Of a DNA stretch of 52,683 bases, positions 35,620 to 42,047 are shown piece by piece (the first letter of the stretch is position 1; each line of letters begins with the position of its first letter). The DNA comes from a virus. Below the pieces are notes generated by a model. It did no database searches and had not been told where the DNA came from. It was given only the letters and a program-made list of their open reading frames with translations. The translations under genes and the position numbers were made by a program. The DNA is taken from positions 1 through 52,683 of IMG/VR virus record IMGVR_UViG_3300030329_005293; one strand, 5' to 3'.

Positions 35620-35632
35620 CTTATTTAATAAG
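35620..35632. promoter_or_regulatory. Palindrome over a ribosome-site region
   Basis: CTTATT-T-AATAAG is a perfect 13-bp dyad directly before GAGGAGGG and ATG 35643. It also contains a TTTAAT box 17 bp after TTGCAT (35601). It may be an operator for the plus-strand operon or a small RNA hairpin limiting ribosome access. Confidence 0.35.
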
Positions 35633-35642
35633 AGGAGGGTAT

Positions 35643-36083
35643 ATGCAGCCCATCAGAACAACAAACAGAATGTTGGAGACAACCTTGGTTGTTTCGAGAC
35701 ATACCGAGCTTCCAAAGCTGTTGGTAGAGCGAGAAATATTGGCTCCAAGGCGTTATCACAAGATAGATTTCCCCACCCCTAACTGGATGCGAGTAATTCA
35801 CACTGCTCCAGAGTATGTCCGGGGCAGAAACTTGATAACAACGCAGAATGAGCTCCCCTTATTCATGGCAGTGTTGGCCCGGTCGGTAACTGTCATTCCT
35901 TTGTCGATGACTTGGGATGATCGCAGGGCTCGGTTCATCCCCTTGGATCGGTTGAGAGAGATAGCTGGAGACCCGATTTACTTCTCGGTCTTGCAGCATC
36001 CAGAGAGTGTAGACAAAAAGCGAATCTTCGCGGAACTGCTGGATGAAAAAGTGCCATGTTGCTGGAGAGAAGATGTCACGTAG
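35643..36083 (+). CDS. Unknown protein, first gene of the repeat-protein operon
   Basis: 146 aa; a very strong GAGGAGGG site precedes ATG 35643. Mixed alpha/beta, with P-I-R-T-T-N-R-M-L-E-T-T, an R-R-A-R-F-I-P-L-D-R-L-R-E-I segment, and C-C near the end. No family recognised. Its last 11 bp overlap the next gene, so it leads a coupled operon of repeat-protein, repressor and membrane-peptide genes. Confidence 0.6.
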   Translation: MQPIRTTNRMLETTLVVSRHTELPKLLVEREILAPRRYHKIDFPTPNWMRVIHTAPEYVRGRNLITTQNELPLFMAVLARSVTVIPLSMTWDDRRARFIPLDRLREIAGDPIYFSVLQHPESVDKKRIFAELLDEKVPCCWREDVT

Positions 36084-36579
36084 GCGTTTAGATGGCAAAA
36101 GAATTTACCGAACTAGAAAAAACACAAGGGCCAGTTGGGATGCGATTGGTAAAAAATACAAATGTGGCAGCAAGTCAGCGTTACGTGCCGCCAAGAGATA
36201 TGCAATAGAGAACAAACACCCGTGGCCGATTCACCGTCTTTCTGCCGCTGAGATGGCATACGAAGATCGTGTGCAGGGTTATTCGTGGGCTGAGATAGCC
36301 AAGGGGTTAAACATGCAAAACCCTGATTCAGCTCGACGAGCCGCCTATCGATATGCAGCCCTTAATGATTTAAATTGGCCGCCTGGAGAGGATGGAAAGC
36401 CGATACCAAAAGAGAAGCCGGAGACATTGTACAGCATGGCTTTATCGGTGTACCAGTATCGATTGGCCACCCAAAAAACTTGGGGAGAAATAGGAAAACA
36501 CTTTGGATTGAAGCATACGTATGCTTACACAATGGTAAGGCGCTATGTTCGGGAGAACAATTTGCCATGGCCCATATGA
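36073..36579 (+). CDS. W...WP repeat protein 2 (three units), DNA-binding candidate
   Basis: 168 aa from ATG 36073 (GGAG 5 bases upstream), overlapping the previous gene by 11 bp. Three units: S-W22-D-A-I-G...A-A-K-R-Y-A...P-W-P52; S-W72-A-E-I-A...A-A-Y-R-Y-A...N-W-P-P104; T-W137-G-E-I-G...V-R-R-Y-V...L-P-W-P167. Each is led by an A-x-Y-like helix (M-A-Y-E-D-R at 61). The first two W positions are 50 residues apart and the next pair is 65 apart because of a Pro/Lys linker. A tandem helix-turn-helix array reading extended DNA is the likeliest role. Ends in ATGA overlap with an XRE repressor. Confidence 0.65.
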   Translation: MSRRRLDGKRIYRTRKNTRASWDAIGKKYKCGSKSALRAAKRYAIENKHPWPIHRLSAAEMAYEDRVQGYSWAEIAKGLNMQNPDSARRAAYRYAALNDLNWPPGEDGKPIPKEKPETLYSMALSVYQYRLATQKTWGEIGKHFGLKHTYAYTMVRRYVRENNLPWPI

Positions 36580-36833
36580 GTGAATTTGGAATGTGGTTGC
36601 ACACAGAGACCAAGCGCAGTGGTTTGATCAAGCGCGACTTGGCCTTTCATTCTGGGGTTACCCCTCAGATGATAAGTTCGTATGTACGTGGCAAGGCATC
36701 CCCCACGATGTTGACTTTCCGTTGTATTTGTGAAGCCTTGGCATATTTCCAAGGTCGTTTGGTAGGTTTAAGTAAAAGTGAGATAGAATTGTTATCAGCC
36801 GAGTTGATGGTGGCTGGATTGAGGCGAATATGA
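36576..36833 (+). CDS. XRE/Cro-CI family regulator
   Basis: 85 aa from ATG 36576 (ATGA overlap with the previous stop). A lambda-repressor-type helix-turn-helix is clear: G-L-I-K-R-D-L-A-F-H-S-G-V-T-P-Q-M-I-S-S-Y-V-R-G, then A-S-P-T-M-L-T-F-R-C-I-C-E-A-L at about residues 16-55. There is no C-terminal cleavage domain, so it is Cro-sized. It is likely to control nearby promoters such as the dyads at 34696 or 35620. Coupled on both sides by ATGA overlaps. Confidence 0.8.
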   Translation: MSEFGMWLHTETKRSGLIKRDLAFHSGVTPQMISSYVRGKASPTMLTFRCICEALAYFQGRLVGLSKSEIELLSAELMVAGLRRI

Positions 36834-36925
36834 ATGACATTGAATTTTGGGAAAACTGGGGCTTAGTGATTGGATTGTGTCTATTTTTTAGCTCATTCTA
36901 TATTTGGTCGTGGGTACTGCCATGA
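36830..36925 (+). CDS. 31-aa single-pass membrane peptide
   Basis: ATG 36830 overlaps the repressor stop (ATGA) and its own stop overlaps the next ATG (ATGA). After M-N-D-I-E-F-W-E-N-W comes a hydrophobic helix G-L-V-I-G-L-C-L-F-F-S-S-F-Y-I-W to near the end. Coupling on both sides and a clean membrane helix support a real micropeptide of the inner membrane. Function unknown. Confidence 0.6.
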   Translation: MNDIEFWENWGLVIGLCLFFSSFYIWSWVLP

Positions 36926-37209
36926 GGTGTATTTGTGGCCAGTCCCTCAGCAGCAGCTTTGCAGAACGGTTGGGAAAGCCGACTTTGCAAGAGGGTCATC
37001 AAAAAATATGGGTATTGGGAGCCGTTGCGAGTCGAACAACCCCCCCTCGATGGTTGTGCCATATCTATTCAACAGGTCGTTGTATCCATTCCTTAATGGT
37101 GACCAATGGCAAACTGTGTGAGACCCCGGACCAAGCCGAGACCGCAGCCTTGGCTTTGGCCAAACAGATGATAAGACCTATAAAACCTCAACAACTAACC
37201 TTATGGTGA
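36922..37209 (+). CDS. Small protein with N-terminal Cys pair, unknown
   Basis: 95 aa from ATG 36922 (ATGA overlap with the membrane-peptide stop). It begins M-R-C-I-C-G and has further Cys at 45, 54 and 66, so a small metal site is possible. The C-terminal third is an Ala-rich helix (A-E-T-A-A-L-A-L-A-K-Q-M-I). Overlaps the next repeat-protein gene by TGATG. No family recognised. Confidence 0.55.
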   Translation: MRCICGQSLSSSFAERLGKPTLQEGHQKIWVLGAVASRTTPPRWLCHIYSTGRCIHSLMVTNGKLCETPDQAETAALALAKQMIRPIKPQQLTLW

Positions 37210-37538
37210 TGAGAATGAAAGATGCAGACCGAGCTTACCATCTTCGTCGGATTGGTAGATTAAAGTGGAGAGAGATAGCTGAAAAGACCCAGTATTCTTC
37301 AAAGGAGGGAGCGAACATGGCTGCTGCCGCCTTTGCCAAGAGGCACAATTTAGAGTGGCCTTTACCGTTACCATTGAGCAATGGTGAGCTGGCGTATTGT
37401 TTTGCTCGTGAGTCAAAAGAGTGGGATGACATTGCAGAGATGCTGCACATTCCCAGTGTCAAGCGTTGTCGCAATGCGGCTAGACATTATGCTTCTAGAC
37501 ACAAACTCCCATGGCCTCCAGCTTGGATTAAAGAATGA
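37209..37538 (+). CDS. W...WP repeat protein 3 (two units), DNA-binding candidate
   Basis: 109 aa from ATG 37209 (TGATG overlap with the previous stop; ATG 37203 and 37215 are alternatives). Two units: K-W20-R-E-I-A-E-K-T-Q-Y-S...A-A-A-A-F-A...L-E-W-P51 and E-W72-D-D-I-A-E-M-L-H-I-P...A-A-R-H-Y-A...L-P-W-P103. Each is preceded by a helix with A-Y (A-D-R-A-Y at 6, E-L-A-Y at 60). Spacing W to W is 52. Same family as the genes at 35121, 36073 and 37535, and coupled to the last by ATGA overlap. Confidence 0.65.
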   Translation: MRMKDADRAYHLRRIGRLKWREIAEKTQYSSKEGANMAAAAFAKRHNLEWPLPLPLSNGELAYCFARESKEWDDIAEMLHIPSVKRCRNAARHYASRHKLPWPPAWIKE

Positions 37539-37864
37539 AGAAGAAACAGCGCATCGAAGCCCAAGAGAAAGCCTATAAAATGCGAAAGCGAACCCGCATG
37601 TTTTGGTCTCAGATTGCGACCCACACTGGATATGGTTGTGCCAGTAGCTGCCATGCGGGAGCGAGAGCTTATGCCCTTAGAAACAAACAGCCGTGGCCAT
37701 TACCTGGAGCCTTAACAAAAGCAGAAATGGCTTATGAAGACTTGAAAGATGGTGATTCTTTTGAGGAGATACGTAAAACCTTGGGATTAGCCACCAAAGA
37801 AAGGGCTTTAAAGTACGCATGGTCATGGGCCATGAGCAACAATCTACCATGGCCTCCTAGGTGA
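37535..37864 (+). CDS. W...WP repeat protein 4 (two units), DNA-binding candidate
   Basis: 109 aa, ATG 37535 in ATGA overlap. Units: F-W24-S-Q-I-A-T-H-T-G-Y...A-G-A-R-A-Y-A...Q-P-W-P55 and S-F76-E-E-I-R-K-T-L-G-L-A...L-K-Y-A-W-S-W-A...L-P-W-P107. In the second unit Phe replaces the first Trp. Lead helices contain E-K-A-Y and E-M-A-Y-E-D, the latter nearly identical to protein 2, so unit duplication and shuffling is likely. Same length as protein 3. Basic N-terminus (K-K-K-Q-R). Confidence 0.65.
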   Translation: MKKKQRIEAQEKAYKMRKRTRMFWSQIATHTGYGCASSCHAGARAYALRNKQPWPLPGALTKAEMAYEDLKDGDSFEEIRKTLGLATKERALKYAWSWAMSNNLPWPPR

Positions 37865-37906
37865 AAAGCCCAAACCACCACCAAAGGGCCAGCTAGGACT
37901 CTTCAA

Positions 37907-38509
37907 ATGACTTTTCTAACAAACGATGCTGTCTTATTTTCCTCCAAGGACGATGCTTGGAGAACACCGCCACACGTCTTTGATTACTTCAACAAAATAT
38001 ACAAATTCAATGTTGATGCAGCTTGCACGACTGAGAACGCTCTGTGTTCTACCCATATCACCAAAGAACAAGACGCCTTGACCCAGTGTTGGTCGGATTA
38101 TGGAAACAGAGTCTTCCTCAACCCCCCATACAGCCGTAAGTGGATTGGCCAATTCATGCACAAAGCAAAGTCTTCGGCATGTGTCTGGATGAAAAAACAC
38201 AGGGCAAAAAAGAATCCAGACCCGCTGGAATACTATCTTGTTGGAGCTTTGGTTTACGCCAGAACCGACACCTCTTGGTGGCATGACACAGTTATGAATG
38301 GAGCCTCAGAAGTATGGCTTCTCCGTGGTCGTCTTCACTTCAACAAGTCCGATGGTTCAGGAAAAAGTTCTGCGGCACCTGCACCAAGTGTTTTTGTTAT
38401 ATGGCGAACAAACGACCACCTGAGAAACCCAGAAATGCCCGTATACCCACCCGTCTTCAAAAGCATTGATCTAAGAACCCCTAGCCCAAAACAACTTAAA
38501 CTCTTCTAG
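37907..38509 (+). CDS. Phage adenine-N6 DNA methyltransferase (Dam-like)
   Basis: 200 aa; AGGA 8 bases before ATG 37907. Matches the compact phage N6-adenine methylase family: W18-R-T-P-P near the start, F-N-V-D-A-A (SAM-binding strand) at 34-39, and the catalytic N72-P-P-Y75. A basic W-M-K-K-H-R-A-K-K segment follows. It methylates adenine in phage DNA, probably shielding it from restriction. It is convergent with the DnaQ-like gene, the two stops overlapping within CTAG. Confidence 0.85.
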   Translation: MTFLTNDAVLFSSKDDAWRTPPHVFDYFNKIYKFNVDAACTTENALCSTHITKEQDALTQCWSDYGNRVFLNPPYSRKWIGQFMHKAKSSACVWMKKHRAKKNPDPLEYYLVGALVYARTDTSWWHDTVMNGASEVWLLRGRLHFNKSDGSGKSSAAPAPSVFVIWRTNDHLRNPEMPVYPPVFKSIDLRTPSPKQLKLF

Positions 38510-39075
38510 TGAATAATCCCATGTTGCCCTTTGGTAGCCAAAAGAGCTGACATCTCGTTATACCAACTCCGACGAATCAAAGCGTGATACAACCGTCGGC
38601 AGTCTTGTGCATCAACCAAAGCTGTATGAGCCCCATCACAGGGCCACCCCATGTACTTGCGAATCGCGTTCATTCCAACGCTTCGGAGACCCACTGGTAG
38701 TAAATGCTCATGGGCCAACGTCATCGTATCCACCTTCGCATACGAACACTTTGAAAACCCATAGCGCTCCAACTCAAAGTCAATAAACAGGCAATCAAAC
38801 CCTACATTGTGACCCACAATAATGCCCTTACGCAATCTATTCCAAATATCCCCAATCACCTCGGACATATAAACCGCGTTTTGCCATTTATCTTCACTGT
38901 AACCATTTACCTCCAGAGCTTTTAACTCCGCAAACTCCAACCGGACTGGCTTAATCTTCTTACAATAACGATCAACACGACCATCACCATGCTCCGTAAT
39001 AATCGCTATCTCAATAATCTCCTGACCATCCCAAGGACGCAACCCGGTGGTCTCTACATCAACAAAGTGCATCAT
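38506..39075 (-). CDS. DnaQ-like 3'-5' exonuclease
   Basis: 189 aa from ATG 39075 (GGAG 6 bases upstream); the longer open frame has a Cys/Leu-rich, unlikely N-terminus. DEDDh motifs are complete: D6-V-E8-T-T-G (Exo I), H-N90-V-G-F-D94 (Exo II) and H150-T-A-L-V-D155 (Exo III). Such proteins trim or proofread 3' ends; with no phage polymerase visible, this one may assist the host enzyme or process DNA or RNA. Its promoter must lie in the 39.1-kb non-coding region next to the long hairpin. Confidence 0.85.
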   Translation of the reverse strand: MMHFVDVETTGLRPWDGQEIIEIAIITEHGDGRVDRYCKKIKPVRLEFAELKALEVNGYSEDKWQNAVYMSEVIGDIWNRLRKGIIVGHNVGFDCLFIDFELERYGFSKCSYAKVDTMTLAHEHLLPVGLRSVGMNAIRKYMGWPCDGAHTALVDAQDCRRLYHALIRRSWYNEMSALLATKGQHGIIH

Positions 39076-39229
39076 ATCTAACTCCAGCTTGTGTACAAAC
39101 TGGCATCCAAGGCTTATGTGCAAAAATATGCGGAGCTTGAATACCAGCCTAGTACAACATAGCCAGAACACATCACCCAGCAAGCCAATTTCTGTCCGAA
39201 AATCCCGCTGGCTACAACAAATCGTGCTG

Positions 39230-39288
39230 GTTTCGTAATGGGTGGCGGGTTGTGAAACTCGTTTCCAACCCGCCACCCATTACGAAAC
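39230..39288. repeat. Long near-perfect hairpin (27-bp stem)
   Basis: 39230-39251 is the exact reverse complement of 39267-39288 (22 bp). Pairing continues inward with G39252-C39266, one bulged T, then GAAA/TTTC, leaving the loop CTCG. There is no following T-tract on either strand, so it is not a standard terminator. It could be an origin hairpin, a protein-binding cruciform, or a structured RNA leader of the exonuclease gene, which starts 155 bp away. Confidence 0.85.
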
Positions 39289-39517
39289 TACCACAGTTTG
39301 TTTCGCTTTGCAGACTTCAAAAATGATAATAGCTGCCAAAGACTACCAGAACGGCTGCACTATAGAATGTTCAAATATGTTGTAATTTCTGTGTCGAGTA
39401 ATTGGTCAAAGTGATAATTTCCCAAATTCTGGAAAATTCTTTTAGGGGTCTAAATGTTAATTACCCCACCCATCGGGGGGGGAGCTCAGGGCCGGATTTC
39501 GAGCTCGAGATTCAGCA

Positions 39518-39622
39518 GGAGGGGGCTATCCTTCTATTATGGCGGTGCTGTCGGCATCCTAGGAGACTCGATGGGGTAGGGGGATTTCCTCAGAATGGGA
39601 GGGGGGGATTCCTCTATTATCC
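39518..39622. repeat. G-rich direct repeats (iteron-like)
   Basis: Three related 25-bp segments begin at 39518, 39575 and 39598, with pattern GG(A/T)(A/G)GGGG then ATTCCTC or CTTC and ATTAT. Copies 1 and 3 are most alike. Several runs of five or more G occur, so G-quadruplex formation is also possible. Spacing between copies is 57 and 23 bp. Confidence 0.5.
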
Positions 39623-39954
39623 CGTGAGACTGGGAACAATCGGACCAAATCCCCATCAAATACCGAACACTGTTAGGTAAAATCCTGACCCTTAGAGGCT
39701 GATCAATTGAGAAGAATGGCCTTTGGTGGTCTCCTCAATTGGTGTGCTTCCATCTCCTTGGCTTGGTAGTGATGGCATTGGTGCCACGATAAGAGTGCAA
39801 AAAATAGTTACATATTATTACAAACCTTGAACTATTAGCCTGTCGCCGATGCTTTCCATGGCTATCAGATAGCCGTATACACTGGGCATTACTTGGCCAT
39901 ATAGAGAGATAGAGATAGGGGAATGATTCACCCTACAACCACGGACAAAACACA

Positions 39955-40050
39955 ATGACGCTCTACTCTCTCTTAGATTGGCTCTTGATCGAGACCCCCT
40001 GCGGCCTCATCATCCTTGGCATCGCTGCCCTAACCCTTCAATATCAATAG
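39955..40050 (+). CDS. 31-aa membrane peptide, first gene of early operon
   Basis: M-T-L-Y-S-L-L-D-W-L-L-I-E-T-P then a hydrophobic helix C-G-L-I-I-L-G-I-A-A-L-T-L. The stop TAG begins the AGGA ribosome site of the next gene, the same stop-AGGA-start spacing used through this operon, which supports translation. Its own ribosome site (GGA, 9 bases away) is weak. Function unknown. Confidence 0.5.
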   Translation: MTLYSLLDWLLIETPCGLIILGIAALTLQYQ

Positions 40051-40058
40051 GAAACAAC

Positions 40059-40340
40059 ATGAAAACGACACAAAACAACGAAAACACCGGATATCAGGTA
40101 GCCGTAGGAGATATTCGGCATGTGATCATCTTGATCAAACTGGAGGCATACAACGCCCCGCGCGGGATCTCACACGGATTATTACTGCCCTACCTCGACA
40201 ATTGGGCTGAACATCGCGCTGGCTATCTCGCTGCTCTCATGGCAGAGAGAGACCGCAAACGACATCTCAATACCCGCGCGCAAACTGATATTTTTAGGGC
40301 TGCTTTGGCTCTCTCAATCTCAATACTCAACCAAGGATAG
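40059..40340 (+). CDS. Small protein with R-A-G-Y-L-A-A-L motif, copy A
   Basis: 93 aa from ATG 40059 (TAGGA 5-6 bases upstream). Helical, with H-R-A-G-Y-L-A-A-L and a final N-Q-G. The following gene shares R-A-G-Y-L-A-A-L, a similar C-terminal helix and N-N-Q-G end, so the two are tandem paralogues. No membrane segment. Function unknown; it belongs to a plus-strand operon of short genes. Confidence 0.55.
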   Translation: MKTTQNNENTGYQVAVGDIRHVIILIKLEAYNAPRGISHGLLLPYLDNWAEHRAGYLAALMAERDRKRHLNTRAQTDIFRAALALSISILNQG

Positions 40341-40345
40341 CAACC

Positions 40346-40630
40346 ATGAAAAAGACACAAAATGACCGCGCGCTGGGTAGAAGCCAAGGCCGATCGGATA
40401 TTCAACAAGCAAAATTTTTGATGACGGAAGCGGGCTGGCTTCCAACCTACACCGCCAAAAACATCCTGAGACTCGGTAGAGTTAGTGATTCTTTTCGCGC
40501 GGGCTATCTCGCTGCTCTCAGATTAGAACTCGAAAATCTTCAAAAAGACCCTGAGGCTCGATATTTTGATATTATTGAGTGGGCAATAATTCATGCCATC
40601 GAAATCAACCACCCAAACAACCAAGGATAA
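40346..40630 (+). CDS. Small protein with R-A-G-Y-L-A-A-L motif, copy B
   Basis: 94 aa; AAGGA 7-8 bases before ATG 40346. Paralogue of the preceding gene through R-A-G-Y-L-A-A-L-R and the C-terminal helix I-I-E-W-A-I-I-H-A-I-E-I. N-terminus charged (D-R-A-L-G-R-S-Q-G-R-S-D). The nucleotide context around stop and next start is almost the same as for copy A, consistent with tandem duplication. Confidence 0.55.
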   Translation: MKKTQNDRALGRSQGRSDIQQAKFLMTEAGWLPTYTAKNILRLGRVSDSFRAGYLAALRLELENLQKDPEARYFDIIEWAIIHAIEINHPNNQG

Positions 40631-40635
40631 CAACC

Positions 40636-40818
40636 ATGAAAAACAACGACAAAACCGCAACAATCGAGAGATTGCGACGCCAAATTAAAACTGATACAGC
40701 CCTCCTTCGAATTGGTGGCCTCGCATGGCCAGAGGATCACAAAATTTTGCGCTCTCGAATTCGCGAAAACCTCGCTAAACTCGATGCTTTAACCACAACC
40801 ACAACCCCAACCAAATAG
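40636..40818 (+). CDS. 60-aa basic helical protein
   Basis: 60 aa; AAGGA before ATG 40636. Helical and charged: I-E-R-L-R-R-Q-I-K-T-D and L-R-S-R-I-R-E-N-L-A-K-L, with a Thr-rich tail. Possibly a small nucleic-acid-binding protein. No family recognised; supported by its operon position and ribosome site. Confidence 0.5.
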   Translation: MKNNDKTATIERLRRQIKTDTALLRIGGLAWPEDHKILRSRIRENLAKLDALTTTTTPTK

Positions 40819-40826
40819 GAAACACA

Positions 40827-41144
40827 ATGAAAAATTACAAAACCCTGAAAAGATCCCGCGTTATCGCAAAACTTGATGAATTTGTAGCACGTCACAACAA
40901 ATTCAAAAATTGCTTCTTCTGGTCGCCAATCTCCCCAGCATCACGGCGTCGTCAGTTGGAAGAGGCCAACGAATTAGAATTCGAATTCGTTCTCAATGGT
41001 GATCGATATCGATTCTCTCAGCATGTCCGAGTATCCTGCAAAAATACCTACTATTACGCTATCATCGAGAAGAACGGCGATTCAAGGGACATCCGACTCG
41101 CTAAAAAATTGATCAAACTCTACGCCCCACAACCCACAACCTAG
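40827..41144 (+). CDS. Unknown small basic protein
   Basis: 105 aa; TAGGA before ATG 40827. Lys/Arg-rich with F-K-N-C-F-F-W-S-P, a strand-rich centre (E-L-E-F-E-F-V-L-N-G-D-R-Y-R-F) and a basic C-terminal helix. No recognised family. It directly precedes the gp88-like gene. Confidence 0.5.
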   Translation: MKNYKTLKRSRVIAKLDEFVARHNKFKNCFFWSPISPASRRRQLEEANELEFEFVLNGDRYRFSQHVRVSCKNTYYYAIIEKNGDSRDIRLAKKLIKLYAPQPTT

Positions 41145-41155
41145 GAACTATGGCA

Positions 41156-41929
41156 ATGAAAACCACGACACAAAACACACAATTTCTCTCTCTCCTCACC
41201 CTTGTAAAAGCCCGACTTTCCCAAGGACTTACAGTAAAAGAGGCCAAAAAAATCACCGGTGGAGATATAACCGGTGCAAATTCAAAAATGCCTAGCTATA
41301 CCTTTGGTATCTCCGCATTTTGGTGCAACGTCGGCGGAAACCTCTCAAAAATTGCGGGCTCAATTTGCTTCTTCTGCTATTGCAAAGACAAAGGAAATTA
41401 TCTCTATCCTTCCGTGAAAATGGGCCTTGAGCGACGCGCGCGCGCTGTTCCTACCTCTCTAGATATTTTTGCTCCTGAATGGGTAGACTATACGGCTGCT
41501 CTCGTCGTTCTAGTCCGTCGGGCTCCTAAAATGGTAGGAGGAGGGCCCGAATTTCGCTGGTTCGATTCTGGTGACCTTCAATCCATCAACCATCTCGTTT
41601 CAATCGCTACGATAGCCGAATTGACGCCATCTATGACACACTGGCTTCCAACCAAAGAGAAGGGAGTATTGATTCGATTCTCACGGGCTTTCGTGGTTCC
41701 TAGCAATTTGATGATCAGATTATCCTCTCCCATGATTGACAAAAAAATCACCATGCCCAAAGCCCTTGAGGGGATCGCCGGTATCGGGCTCTCTCATGTC
41801 CTCAAATCCCCCCCCGCCGAGGAGATAGGCAAAAGCGTGTGTCCTGCTTACACTCAAGGCGGGGCGTGTCTAGATTGTCGCAATTGTTGGGATCGCTCAA
41901 TCCCAGCCGTTTCCTATCCTCTACACTAG
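41156..41929 (+). CDS. Gp88-like Cys-rich phage protein
   Basis: 257 aa from ATG 41156; ATG 41150 is too close to AGGA. It resembles the phage gene-88 family (as in mycobacteriophages): N-terminal Cys cluster C57...C71-x-x-C74-x-C76-K, central F-R-W-F-D-S-G-D-L-Q-S (133-143), H-W-L-P-T-K (162-167), and a C-terminal C-P-A-Y...C-L-D-C-R-N-C-W. The Cys pattern suggests a metal or iron-sulphur site; the family's reaction is not established to my knowledge. Penultimate gene of the operon. Confidence 0.65.
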   Translation: MKTTTQNTQFLSLLTLVKARLSQGLTVKEAKKITGGDITGANSKMPSYTFGISAFWCNVGGNLSKIAGSICFFCYCKDKGNYLYPSVKMGLERRARAVPTSLDIFAPEWVDYTAALVVLVRRAPKMVGGGPEFRWFDSGDLQSINHLVSIATIAELTPSMTHWLPTKEKGVLIRFSRAFVVPSNLMIRLSSPMIDKKITMPKALEGIAGIGLSHVLKSPPAEEIGKSVCPAYTQGGACLDCRNCWDRSIPAVSYPLH

Positions 41930-41938
41930 GATATCGAT

Positions 41939-41992
41939 ATGTGTACTCTAGTCATCATCCTCCTGATTTTGTATTGCCTACTGAGAAGATAG
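41939..41992 (+). CDS. 17-aa hydrophobic peptide
   Basis: ATG 41939 follows TAGGA with 7-base spacing, the same arrangement as its neighbours. The peptide M-C-T-L-V-I-I-L-L-I-L-Y-C-L-L-R-R is one short membrane helix with a positive end. It is the last frame before a strong terminator. Its brevity means chance cannot be excluded. Confidence 0.4.
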   Translation: MCTLVIILLILYCLLRR

Positions 41993-42017
41993 CCCCCCCC
42001 TCTTTCAGTAGTTCTTC

Positions 42018-42047
42018 AAACCCCTCAATTTTTGAGGGGTTTTTTTT
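42018..42047 (+). terminator. Strong terminator of the gp88 operon
   Basis: AAACCCCTCAA pairs with TTGAGGGGTTT around a 3-base loop and runs into eight T residues (42040-42047). A textbook intrinsic terminator 26 bp after the 17-aa frame. Confidence 0.9.

Larger units (their letters stand above)
39076..39954. other. Non-coding control region, candidate replication origin
   Basis: 879 bp with no convincing gene; the open frames present have no ribosome site or plausible protein. It contains the long hairpin at 39230-39288, three G-rich direct repeats at 39518-39622, an 8-bp dyad CAATTGAG/CTCAATTG at 39704-39741 and a small GGCTAT/ATAGCC hairpin at 39860-39874. The region separates a minus-strand exonuclease gene from a plus-strand operon, so promoters for both are expected. 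Origin function is an inference from repeats plus hairpin. Confidence 0.45.

Noticed and set aside
39229-39290. CRISPR or attachment site at the long hairpin
   Set aside because: Only one inverted pair exists, with no direct-repeat and spacer array and no integrase gene in the genome.
39402-39680. 92-aa open frame in the 39-kb non-coding region
   Set aside because: No ribosome site, odd composition, and it runs through the G-rich repeats.
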